A stretch of 36,824 nucleotides of DNA from DAIMZM01 sp036733985 (GTDB lineage: Bacteria; Bacillota; Dehalobacteriia; UBA4068), in the NCBI GenBank assembly GCA_036733985.1, contig DAIMZM010000010.1, forward strand, positions 1 through 36,824, written 5' to 3'. The notes beneath the pieces were generated by a model. That model did no database searches and had not been told where the DNA came from. It saw nothing but the letters and a program-made list of their open reading frames with translations. How positions within the stretch are numbered: the stretch's first letter is position 1; each line of letters opens with the position of its first letter. Positions 7,752 through 14,746 of this stretch are shown piece by piece. The position numbers were made by a program, and so were the translations under genes.

Positions 7752-9197
7752 TTACAGAACGATATTCTTCTTGCAGTCGCTGGCCGTACCCATATAGGAA
7801 TCGCCGAAGGCTTTATCCATGGGCATGCCCAGGTCGATCAGTTCATTGCGAACCTTGTTGAACAGCTCCGCGTAATGGGGCAGCGGGCGCTGATTTTTAA
7901 GATCGTAGCAATCATAGATGGACTGGCCCTTGGGCGGGGACAGGAGCTGCTCCTCATAACGGGGCAACACAGCCTTGGCGATCTCATTAGCCTGCTGACG
8001 GGTCATACCGGCGCAGGACTTATACACGTCCCCCACCCACCAGCATTCCACCGGGGTGATATAGTCGGTGTAGCGGCCCCCGGCAGAGCGGGGCTGGGTG
8101 GTCTTGCTGCCGCCGGAAACGCAGTGGTTCATCAGGCCCATGGCGGATTCCAGGAAGAACATTTCCGTGCAGGGGCCGGCAGTCTCGTTGACGATCTTGT
8201 TCCGCATGAAGCCGGTATTGCGGCTGATGGCCTGGATGGAAACGGAATTGGCCCACAGGGCTTTGCGGCCGCAGTTGCCGAAGAGCTGGATATCATACAC
8301 ATAGGAGCTGGTGTAATCGCATTGCATAATGGTGGGGATCAGCAGATCATTGGCCACACAGGCCAGGGCCGCCCCTTCCGGCGGGCCGGCATAGCCGCCG
8401 ATATAGGAGAAAGCGCCTACCCTGAGCTTATGGCCGTAGTTCAGGCCCTGGATGATGCGGTGGAAGTTGGAGAAGGTGCATTTCAGCTCCACCGGGCAGA
8501 GGGACATGGTGATATTGCCCCGGCCGGCCACTGCCGGCGCGCCGCCCAAATGGCCGTACTCGGTGCAGGCGGAAGCCACGCCGGTGCAGGCCATGCCGGG
8601 ACGGCCGGCCCGCCACAGGGCTTCCTGCTTCAGATGGGATTCCAGATTGCCCATCAGGGTTTCCAGGGGTGAGCCCGCCCGGATGGTATGGCCGAAAACC
8701 GTGGCCAAAGTGGGGCCGTGGAGCACATCCACCAGCTTGGGATACTTGACAATGCCCTGTACCAGGGGCAGGTAAATGTCTTCGGAGCAGACAATGCCCA
8801 AAGACGCGGCTACTAAAGGCTTGATCTCGGACTCGGGACGGCGGGGATACATGGTCACCGCGTCCTGGCCTTCGCCCAAAACCAGATGATCCGGATAATC
8901 CCGGATGGCTTCCAGCAGCTCATCCTCGGTCATCTTGATCACCCGCTCGGTGTCCTCGCAGTACATACCCAGCTCCAGGGCCAGTTCCCAGCCGGCCTTG
9001 AAGAAGGCGTCGGCCAGGTCGTCGTCACAGTTGATGGGATTTTCCAGATCCAGGGTGCCCTTCAGATCATACTTCTTTAAAATCGCCTTGATGGTTTGGG
9101 GAATCACCTTGGTATCCCATTCCTTCATCGGCATGATCGGGCCGGTATAAGCTTTCTCAATGCTTCTCAGCAGGCGCTGGACTTTAATATTATACAT
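7752..9197 (-). CDS. MtmB-family methylamine-type:corrinoid methyltransferase without pyrrolysine (copy 1)
   Basis: This 481-aa cytoplasmic protein resembles monomethylamine methyltransferase MtmB across its length. It has an early KEWD segment, a conserved FFKAGWELALELGMYCEDTERVIKM-type region (about 65-90), AGRPGM (197-202), a GYAGPPE segment near 280, AGPCTEMFFLE, and a C-terminus with PPKGQSIYDCYDLK. In MtmB the AGRPGM motif is followed by the catalytic pyrrolysine, read from UAG, three residues later; here that position is Thr205 (codon at 8583-8585). MtmB transfers the amine methyl group to a corrinoid protein, and such a protein is encoded immediately upstream. The ATG at 9197 has an AGGAG-type site. 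Monomethylamine itself is doubtful as substrate without pyrrolysine; another N-, O- or S-methyl compound is an inference by analogy with non-pyrrolysine MttB relatives such as MtgB. Confidence 0.8.
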   Translation of the reverse strand: MYNIKVQRLLRSIEKAYTGPIMPMKEWDTKVIPQTIKAILKKYDLKGTLDLENPINCDDDLADAFFKAGWELALELGMYCEDTERVIKMTEDELLEAIRDYPDHLVLGEGQDAVTMYPRRPESEIKPLVAASLGIVCSEDIYLPLVQGIVKYPKLVDVLHGPTLATVFGHTIRAGSPLETLMGNLESHLKQEALWRAGRPGMACTGVASACTEYGHLGGAPAVAGRGNITMSLCPVELKCTFSNFHRIIQGLNYGHKLRVGAFSYIGGYAGPPEGAALACVANDLLIPTIMQCDYTSSYVYDIQLFGNCGRKALWANSVSIQAISRNTGFMRNKIVNETAGPCTEMFFLESAMGLMNHCVSGGSKTTQPRSAGGRYTDYITPVECWWVGDVYKSCAGMTRQQANEIAKAVLPRYEEQLLSPPKGQSIYDCYDLKNQRPLPHYAELFNKVRNELIDLGMPMDKAFGDSYMGTASDCKKNIVL

Positions 9198-9211
9198 AGG
9201 CGGGCGCTCCT

Positions 9212-9910
9212 TTACGCTTCAGAATCAACGATCATGGTGGCGTTCTGGCCGGGTTTGCCCTGGGCCATCAGCTTCTTGCACAGGTCCACGCAGTCAAAGC
9301 CGTTCCGGGCCCAGCCGTCCGCGCCGATCTTGCTGGCGAATTCCGGCGTCACTGGGCCGCCGCCCACGATAAAGAAGCGCTTGTCCCGGTTGCCGGTATC
9401 CCGGATATAAGCCAGGGTATCCTGCATAAAAGGCAAAGAGGTGGTCAAGAGCGTGGACATGGCCACGATATCCGCGTTGTACTCGATGGATTTGTCAAAA
9501 AAGGTCTTCACCGGCACGTCGATACCCAGGTCATGGACTTCGAAGCCGTTCACGGCCAGCAGCGCGGAGACGATATTCTTGCCGATATCATGCACATCGC
9601 CCTTGGCCTGGCCGATCACCACCGTACCCTGGCGGGCGGCGGCCCGTTCTTCGGTGCCCATCGCGTCGAAAATCAGGCTGATCACAGCGCTCATGGAGTC
9701 ACCGGCCAGCACCAGTTCAGGCAGGAAAGCCTCGCCGTTATTATACTGCTCGCTGACGATATCCATACCCTTGGATGCGCCCTCGTTCAGCACATGCAGC
9801 GGATCCATGCCCCCTGCCAGGGCTTCCTTAACCAGCTCTACCGATTCGGCCTCATCGCCTTCGGCCACGGCCTGGCTGATTTTGAGCAACAATTCTTCTT
9901 GATTAATCAT
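9212..9910 (-). CDS. Methyltransferase corrinoid protein (MtmC/MtbC-like), copy 1
   Basis: This 232-aa corrinoid carrier has an N-terminal helical cap domain (about 1-90) and a Rossmann-like B12 domain. The cobalt-ligand motif is GDVHDIGKN (His107), followed by GFEVHDLGIDVP, the STLLTTS segment and FIVGGGPV near the C-terminus, all typical of MtmC, MtbC and MttC proteins. It receives a methyl group from its methyltransferase and passes it to a second methyltransferase that is not in this window. The ATG at 9910 follows a G-rich GAGGGGGG site; an upstream in-frame start at 9982 has none. The methyltransferase partner starts 14 bp downstream. Confidence 0.93.
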   Translation of the reverse strand: MINQEELLLKISQAVAEGDEAESVELVKEALAGGMDPLHVLNEGASKGMDIVSEQYNNGEAFLPELVLAGDSMSAVISLIFDAMGTEERAAARQGTVVIGQAKGDVHDIGKNIVSALLAVNGFEVHDLGIDVPVKTFFDKSIEYNADIVAMSTLLTTSLPFMQDTLAYIRDTGNRDKRFFIVGGGPVTPEFASKIGADGWARNGFDCVDLCKKLMAQGKPGQNATMIVDSEA

Positions 9911-10045
9911 TAAATACCCCCCTCGCAATAGCAAGCTCTTTGTAGTGTGTGTTAATAGATTTGGCAAAATACCAAATATCAAAACAAAATTGAGGACGAA
10001 TCCTGATGAAGCGCGGTTAATTTAACAATATTATGACACAATAGT

Positions 10046-10075
10046 ATTATGGCACACGACGTTTCCGTATTTCAA
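10046..10075 (-). promoter_or_regulatory. Promoter of corrinoid/methyltransferase operon 1
   Basis: On the minus strand TTGAAA (10075-10070) and CATAAT (10051-10046) are 18 bp apart. The -35 box is the distal end of the left arm of the 24-bp inverted repeat. Predicted start is near 10039, giving a leader of about 129 nt. A second CATAAT occurs 17 bp further on (10034-10029). Confidence 0.7.
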
Positions 10076-10093
10076 TTCGCAAAATCATGAAAT
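10070..10093 (-). repeat. 24-bp inverted repeat, left arm (shared operator/-35 element)
   Basis: This arm is a perfect reverse complement of 10309-10332. Read toward its gene it begins ATTTCATGATTTTGCGAATT and ends in the TTGAAA -35 box. Identity stops abruptly at both ends. The ATTTCA and TGAAA ends also make it an imperfect dyad, as expected for a dimeric regulator site. Confidence 0.85.
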
Positions 10094-10308
10094 CTGACGC
10101 TGCTCATTGTAATAATATCACAAACCCTAATTTGATTTCTCAAGACTGCAACAACAACCGGCTTTTTCCGCATTTAGGCAAAGGGCTAAAGCCGCGGATA
10201 TTCTATTGCCTGGACTGCGGGCCAAGGGCAGCTAAAGGTTGGGGCGCGCCGCGGAAGCGGAAAGCCGGCCCGCCCTTTTTGTGAGATTATAACAACAATT
10301 AATGATTT
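10094..10308. other. Spacer between the two divergent promoters, no convincing gene
   Basis: These 215 bp separate the promoter elements of the two divergent operons. The left half is AT-rich, the right half GC-rich. A 65-codon frame at 10087-10284 exists, but it has no ribosome site, starts inside the inverted repeat and runs through a terminator-like hairpin, so I do not call it. A plus-strand terminator-like structure at 10242-10280 hints at a short untranslated transcript, but no clear promoter was found for one. Confidence 0.4.
10242..10280 (+). terminator. Terminator-like hairpin inside the divergent promoter region
   Basis: GGGCGCGCCG (10242-10251) pairs with CGGCCCGCCC (10266-10275) with one C-C mismatch, followed by TTTTT. 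It lies upstream of the plus-strand promoter at 10327-10356, so it does not end or attenuate the operon 2 transcript. It could end a short RNA made from this spacer or block transcription from the left. Confidence 0.55.
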
Positions 10309-10332
10309 ATTTCATGATTTTGCGAATTGAAA
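10309..10332 (+). repeat. 24-bp inverted repeat, right arm (shared operator/-35 element)
   Basis: This arm is the perfect reverse complement of 10070-10093. It faces operon 2 and ends in its TTGAAA -35 box. The two arms have the same orientation relative to their own genes and nearly the same distance to the start codons (137 and 159 bp). Confidence 0.85.
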
Positions 10333-10356
10333 ATGTCCGCGCATAAATGGCATAAT
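10327..10356 (+). promoter_or_regulatory. Promoter of corrinoid/methyltransferase operon 2
   Basis: TTGAAA (10327-10332) and CATAAT (10351-10356) are 18 bp apart, the same boxes and spacing as the divergent promoter. Predicted start is near 10363. The leader of about 107 nt contains a GCAAGG/CCTTGC stem-loop around 10406-10431. Confidence 0.7.
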
Positions 10357-10469
10357 GATTTTGGCAATATAGCCGGTTGTTAAAACGTACCTGAGGACAT
10401 TCTTCGCAAGGCTTATGCGGTTCCTTGCCAAAACACCGTAAATTATTTACGCAAAGAAAGGATGCAAAC

Positions 10470-11138
10470 ATGGTAGAACTTCTGAAAAAAATCGAGGAGG
10501 CCGTGTATAACGGCGAGGAAGAAGACGTCCGCGCCTATGTGCAGCAAGCGCTGGATGAAGGCGTAGACCCTGCTGATATCATCCAACAGGGCGGCGTGCC
10601 CGCTTTGAATCAGCTAAGCGAAGACTTTGACAACTACGTGGCGTTCCTGCCGGAACTGATGATTGCCGGCGACTGCATGAAAACCCTGATTAAAATGGTC
10701 AGCCCCCATATGCAGGGCGGCAAAAGCGCCTACAATGGCAAGATCATCATCGGCTGCGCCAAAGGCGATCTCCATGATATCGGCAAAAGCCTGGTCGCCA
10801 CCCAGCTGGCCATCAACGGCTTTGAAGTGGTCGACCTGGGCGTGGATGTGCCCACCAACAAATTCATCGACATGGCCGAGGCGGAACAGGCGGATATCAT
10901 CGCCGTCTCCTCCCTGCTCACTACCTCGCAGTATTATATGGAAGAGCTGGTGAAGCGTTTGTCCAGCGAAGGCAAGCGGAACAAGTACCGGGTGGCCATC
11001 GGCGGCGGCCCTATCAACGGCGACTATGCCAAGAAGATCGGCGCCGACGGCTATTCCCGCACCGCGGATCTGGCTGTTAAAATGGCGCAGCGGCTCATGC
11101 AGGTCCAGCCTGGACAAGAACTGATTATCGAAGCTTAA
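10470..11138 (+). CDS. Methyltransferase corrinoid protein (MtmC/MtbC-like), copy 2
   Basis: This 222-aa corrinoid protein has the same two-domain layout as copy 1: a helical cap (about 1-85) and a B12 domain with GDLHDIGKS (His102 as the cobalt ligand), GFEVVDLGVDVP, VSSLLTTS and AIGGGPI. The ATG at 10470 has AAAGGA upstream; an in-frame start at 10425 (in the leader) lacks a site. It is clearly diverged from copy 1, so the pair is not a recent duplication. It lies 15 bp before its methyltransferase partner and presumably serves that enzyme specifically. Confidence 0.93.
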   Translation: MVELLKKIEEAVYNGEEEDVRAYVQQALDEGVDPADIIQQGGVPALNQLSEDFDNYVAFLPELMIAGDCMKTLIKMVSPHMQGGKSAYNGKIIIGCAKGDLHDIGKSLVATQLAINGFEVVDLGVDVPTNKFIDMAEAEQADIIAVSSLLTTSQYYMEELVKRLSSEGKRNKYRVAIGGGPINGDYAKKIGADGYSRTADLAVKMAQRLMQVQPGQELIIEA

Positions 11139-11153
11139 GGGAGGCGGCGAAAC

Positions 11154-12545
11154 ATGGATAAACATCTGAAATTATTGCGCAGTCTGGATAAGGCCCGTGC
11201 CGGCGACCGGGTTACGGAAAAAGAATGGGATCAGAAAATCCTGCCCACGACTCTTCGGGATGTGGCCAAGGAATACGGCCTGATGAAAACCTGCGATCCC
11301 GCAAACCCGGTGAATACCGATCCGGAGCTGGCCGACCGCTTTTTCCAGGCCGGTTGGGAAGCGGCTTTGCGCCTGGGCTTTTTCTGCCCGGATACCGAAT
11401 CCGTGATCAAAGTGGATGAAGATGAGCTGAAGCGGGAATTTGCCAAGCTGCCCGCCGAGTTCCCCCTGGGTCGTGACGACGGCCGCCGTATTGTGAAAAG
11501 CCGCCGTCCTTCCGACGGCGTGGCCCCCATCTTTACCGCGCCTTTGTCCATCCAGATGGACGAAGAGCTCTATATCCCGCTGGTACAGGGCATTCTCAGC
11601 AGCATGCTGGTGGATTTCCAGGAAGGCCCTTCCATTGATACGGTGATGGGCAGCCCCCTCCTGGCCGATACCCCCTACGAGACTTTTGCCGGCATTTACG
11701 AATACCATCTGCGGAAAGAAGCCCAGTGGCGGGCAGGCCGGGCCGGTATGGGCAATTCCCTGGTCTCCAGCTCTTCCACCCATTTCGGCTTCCTGTCCTC
11801 CTTTCATATGTTCGAGCAGCCCCAGCTGGCACTGTGCCTGAACCCGGCTTCCCTGAAGATCAACTACACCACCTTCCACAAATGCTTTGTCGCCAATGAG
11901 CTGGGCGGCTATATCCGCAGCGAAAGCCCCACCATGGTGGGGGGCTATACCGGCGCGCCGGAAACCACGGCCATCGCCAGCATTGCCACGGATATCCTCC
12001 AGTTCCCCATCTGCGGCGCTGCCCTGCCCGGTTCCCCCTCTTATGATATCCATTACGCGGGCAACTGCGGCCGGGTGGGCGTCTGGACCCAGAGCATCGC
12101 CACCCAGGCCCTCTGCCGCAACAGCCGTATGCCCCTGATGAAAACCATCAACCAGGTGGCCGGTCCCATGACGGAAATGTTCTTCCTGGAAACCATTGTG
12201 GGTATGACCGCGGCTTCCGCCTCCGGCCAGGCCTTCACCATCAGCCCCCGCTCCGCCGGCGGCTCGGTGAAGAACCATCTGACCCCCATTGAGGCCTGGT
12301 ACAATGCTTCCGTGTTCAAGGGCGCCTGCGGGCTCAGCCTGGAGCAGGCCAATGAGATCTGCAATACCGTGATCCCCCAGTTTGAGAACAATCTTTACGA
12401 CCCGCCCAAGGGCCAATCCTTCCGGGATCTCTATGATATCAAGACCCTGACCCCCATCCCCGAATACAAGGACATGTACCTGAAGATGCGGGATTATGCC
12501 ATGAGCCTGGGCATCCCCATGCCTGGGGACGGCGTGCTCTCCTAA
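11154..12545 (+). CDS. MtmB-family methylamine-type:corrinoid methyltransferase without pyrrolysine (copy 2)
   Basis: This 463-aa paralogue of copy 1 is of clearly divergent sequence. It keeps KEWD, FFQAGWEAALRLGFFCPDTESVIKV, AGRAGM (194-199), GYTGAPE, AGPMTEMFFLE and a C-terminal PPKGQSFRDLYDIK. The residue in the MtmB pyrrolysine position is Ser202 (codon 11757-11759), the same residue number as Pyl in MtmB as I recall it. The reading frame has no internal UAG. GGGAGG precedes the ATG. It should methylate the corrinoid protein encoded 15 bp upstream. The region after AGRAGM (NSLVSSSSTHFGFLSS) differs from copy 1, so a different substrate is likely. The gene ends just before a strong terminator. 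Confidence 0.8.
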   Translation: MDKHLKLLRSLDKARAGDRVTEKEWDQKILPTTLRDVAKEYGLMKTCDPANPVNTDPELADRFFQAGWEAALRLGFFCPDTESVIKVDEDELKREFAKLPAEFPLGRDDGRRIVKSRRPSDGVAPIFTAPLSIQMDEELYIPLVQGILSSMLVDFQEGPSIDTVMGSPLLADTPYETFAGIYEYHLRKEAQWRAGRAGMGNSLVSSSSTHFGFLSSFHMFEQPQLALCLNPASLKINYTTFHKCFVANELGGYIRSESPTMVGGYTGAPETTAIASIATDILQFPICGAALPGSPSYDIHYAGNCGRVGVWTQSIATQALCRNSRMPLMKTINQVAGPMTEMFFLETIVGMTAASASGQAFTISPRSAGGSVKNHLTPIEAWYNASVFKGACGLSLEQANEICNTVIPQFENNLYDPPKGQSFRDLYDIKTLTPIPEYKDMYLKMRDYAMSLGIPMPGDGVLS

Positions 12546-12570
12546 GCGCGCAAAACTTTTTCAGTTTCCT

Positions 12571-12611
12571 AAAAAAACAGGCGGGCGGCTTTGCCGTCCG
12601 CCTGTTTTTTT
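12571..12611 (+). terminator. Strong intrinsic terminator of methyltransferase operon 2
   Basis: ACAGGCGGGCGGC (12577-12589) pairs with GCCGTCCGCCTGT (12593-12605), with one G-U pair and a 3-nt loop. It is preceded by A7 and followed by T6. It separates the methyltransferase operon from the downstream importer. Confidence 0.9.
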
Positions 12612-12731
12612 GCGCCCCAGGCAGGCGGCGTAAACCGGCGGCTTTAAGGGCCTTTTGTTATTCATGGACAAAATGCTCTTAAGAATGTTATGAATTGTTA
12701 CATCATATCCTGTAGTATCGGTTTTTAGCAA

Positions 12732-12760
12732 TTGACAGGCAGGGGATCAGAAGTTATAAT
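12732..12760 (+). promoter_or_regulatory. Perfect consensus sigma-A promoter for the SsuA/NMT1-type importer
   Basis: TTGACA (12732-12737), a 17-bp spacer and TATAAT (12755-12760) match the consensus at all twelve positions. Predicted start is near 12767, 48 nt before the ATG. The short leader has no recognisable riboswitch. Confidence 0.9.
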
Positions 12761-12814
12761 AGATAGTGTAAGTCTAATAATGGCTGTTCACTAATAAGAA
12801 AAGAGGTTTATTTA

Positions 12815-13969
12815 ATGAAGAAGCTGCTTATCCTTTTGCCGGCTTTGATTATTCTGATTTTCGGCGCCCTGGCGCTCGGCGGCTGCGTCCCGGAAACCCC
12901 AGCTGAAACCCCCGTTGATACCCCGGCTGAAGAAGCGCAAGGGCCGGCGGAAAGCGCCGCCTCCCTAGAGGACGCCCTCTCCGATGAAATCTACACCATT
13001 TCCGTGGCCCGCCCCGGCCTGGATATCAAAATCGCCTGCATTATTGTCGCCCATGAGCTGGGCTATTATGAGGAAGAGGGCGTAAACGTGACCTTTGAGC
13101 AGGTTGCCGACCTGGCCACCGGCCTGACCGCCGTCAGCACCGGGGCTATCGATGTGCTGCCTTTTGGCGTAATTCCCAGCTGCTCTTTTGTTTCCCAGGG
13201 CGTGGATGTGGTGGTTTTCGGCGGCACCATTGCCGAAGGCAGCGAAGCCCTGGTTCAGGCGGATCAGGCTGATAAATATCAGGAGGCCCAGGACTTTGCC
13301 GGGGCGAAAATCGGCTGCTTCCGTATGGAAACCGGCCATATGGTGATGACAGGCTGGCTCCGGGAACAGGGCCTGGATGTGAACAAAGATGTGGAATGGA
13401 TCTATATGGATTCCATGGCTTCCATTGCCGAAGGCGTGCGCAAAGGCGAAATCGACCTGGGCTTTGTCAACAGCGGCTATGGCTATGTGGCCCTCCAGGG
13501 CGGCGGTTTGGCCGTGGGCTTCCAGGTGGGCGACTATGCGAACAACTTCCCCTGCTGCCGCCAGACCACCAGCCGGGCGGCCCTGACGGAGAAGCATGAC
13601 GGCTTTGTCCGCTATATGATCGCCAATCTCCGGGCTTATCAGACCATCATGGATGATCAGGCACAGGCCGTCCAGGTGCTGGCCGATTACTCCGGGCAGC
13701 CTGCCGAGTACGTGGAGAACGTCATCTATGGCACGGACAGCTATAACCCGGCCATGATCATCTCCATGGACCCCTGCAAAACCGCTGTGGCCGCCTTCTA
13801 CCAGACGATGATCGCCAATGGCGATATCGACGCCGCCACCACCTATGAGATGGCCGACCAAGTGGATACGGAAATCTACGAAACAGCCCTGAAGATCATG
13901 GCGGAGCGGGAGCCGGACAATAGCCTGTGGGCCGGGTTGCTGGACGCGTTTCCGGCCAATAATCTCTAA
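12815..13969 (+). CDS. SsuA/NMT1-family ABC substrate-binding lipoprotein
   Basis: This 384-aa exported lipoprotein has a signal peptide with lipobox LGGC (Cys24), then a Pro/Thr/Glu-rich linker to about residue 55. The mature domain is of the NMT1/THI5/SsuA periplasmic-binding class: IIVAHELGYYEEEGVNVTFEQ, GLTAVSTGAIDVLPFG and DFAGAKIGCFRMETGHMVM. Relatives bind sulfonates, taurine, thiamine pyrimidine, riboflavin or nitrate-type ligands, so the ligand cannot be read off. AGAGG precedes the ATG. ATPase and permease genes follow at once, and a methyltransferase operon lies upstream behind a terminator. Uptake of the methyl donor for that methyltransferase is a possible role, by proximity only. 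Confidence 0.88.
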   Translation: MKKLLILLPALIILIFGALALGGCVPETPAETPVDTPAEEAQGPAESAASLEDALSDEIYTISVARPGLDIKIACIIVAHELGYYEEEGVNVTFEQVADLATGLTAVSTGAIDVLPFGVIPSCSFVSQGVDVVVFGGTIAEGSEALVQADQADKYQEAQDFAGAKIGCFRMETGHMVMTGWLREQGLDVNKDVEWIYMDSMASIAEGVRKGEIDLGFVNSGYGYVALQGGGLAVGFQVGDYANNFPCCRQTTSRAALTEKHDGFVRYMIANLRAYQTIMDDQAQAVQVLADYSGQPAEYVENVIYGTDSYNPAMIISMDPCKTAVAAFYQTMIANGDIDAATTYEMADQVDTEIYETALKIMAEREPDNSLWAGLLDAFPANNL

Positions 13970-13972
13970 ACC

Positions 13973-14746
13973 ATGGCTGCGATCACGGTTAGGGATCTGA
14001 ATTATGCGTACCAAGATAACGGCGGGGTCTTCCCCGCCTTAAGGGGGCTGACTTTTAGTGTCCGCGCCGGGGAATTCGTCACTGTGGCGGGGCATTCCGG
14101 CTGCGGCAAAACCACGCTCCTGCGCATCCTGGCGGGTTTGCTGAAACCCGGCTCCGGCCAGGCCCAGATCAACGGCCAGGCCATCAGCGGGCCCGGGCCG
14201 GACCGGGCCATGGTCTTTCAGCAGTATTCCCTTTTTCCCTGGATGACGGCTGAGCGGAACGTGCGCTTCGGCGTCAGCCAGATGCGGACCGGCCTGAGCA
14301 AGGTGGAAAGCAGCCGGATCGCCTTGGACTACCTGGGCCGGGTGGGCATGGCGGAGGCGGCGGGCAAATACCCCTTCCAGCTTTCCGGCGGTATGCAGCA
14401 GCGGGTGGCCATTGCCCGGGCCCTGGCTGTGGACGCGGAGATCCTGCTGCTGGACGAGCCCTTTGGCGCGGTGGATCCGAAAACCCGGGCCCAGCTGCAG
14501 CAGCTGCTGCTCAACCTCTGGCAGAGCAGCGGCCCCAGAAAGACGGTAATCTTCGTGACCCATGATATTGACGAAGCCCTGTTCCTCTCAGACCGCATCT
14601 TCTTCATGGAGCCGGGGCGCATCGTTCGCTGCCTGGAAATCCCCTTCCCCCGGCCCCGCTGCCAGGAAGCCCTGGAAAAAACCGGCGAATACGCGGCGCT
14701 CCGGGAAACGCTGCTGGGGCTGTTTTATGGGCAAGGAGGCGGCTGA
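13973..14746 (+). CDS. ABC transporter ATPase, SsuB/TauB-type
   Basis: This 257-aa single-domain ATPase has Walker A GHSGCGKTT, Q-loop VFQQYSLFPWMT, signature LSGGMQQRVAIARAL, Walker B LLLDEPFGAVD and switch His in VTHDIDEAL. These are all intact and typical of SsuB, TauB and ThiZ subunits. The ATG lies 3 bp after the receptor stop codon and has no good ribosome site, so translation is probably coupled to the receptor. Its stop overlaps the permease start as TGATG. Confidence 0.92.
   Translation: MAAITVRDLNYAYQDNGGVFPALRGLTFSVRAGEFVTVAGHSGCGKTTLLRILAGLLKPGSGQAQINGQAISGPGPDRAMVFQQYSLFPWMTAERNVRFGVSQMRTGLSKVESSRIALDYLGRVGMAEAAGKYPFQLSGGMQQRVAIARALAVDAEILLLDEPFGAVDPKTRAQLQQLLLNLWQSSGPRKTVIFVTHDIDEALFLSDRIFFMEPGRIVRCLEIPFPRPRCQEALEKTGEYAALRETLLGLFYGQGGG

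Noticed and set aside
7752..9197. Assignment to the MttB (trimethylamine) family
   Set aside because: AGRPGM, the AGPCTEM segment and the C-terminal PPKGQ...CYD pattern match MtmB better than MttB.
10087..10284. 65-codon open frame in the divergent promoter region
   Set aside because: No ribosome site, starts inside the inverted repeat, crosses a terminator-like hairpin, and the protein shows no recognisable motif.
10070..10332. MITE-like mobile element bounded by 24-bp inverted repeats
   Set aside because: No target-site duplication is visible, and both arms coincide with -35 boxes at equal spacing to -10 boxes, which a promoter explanation covers better. A genome copy search could reopen this.
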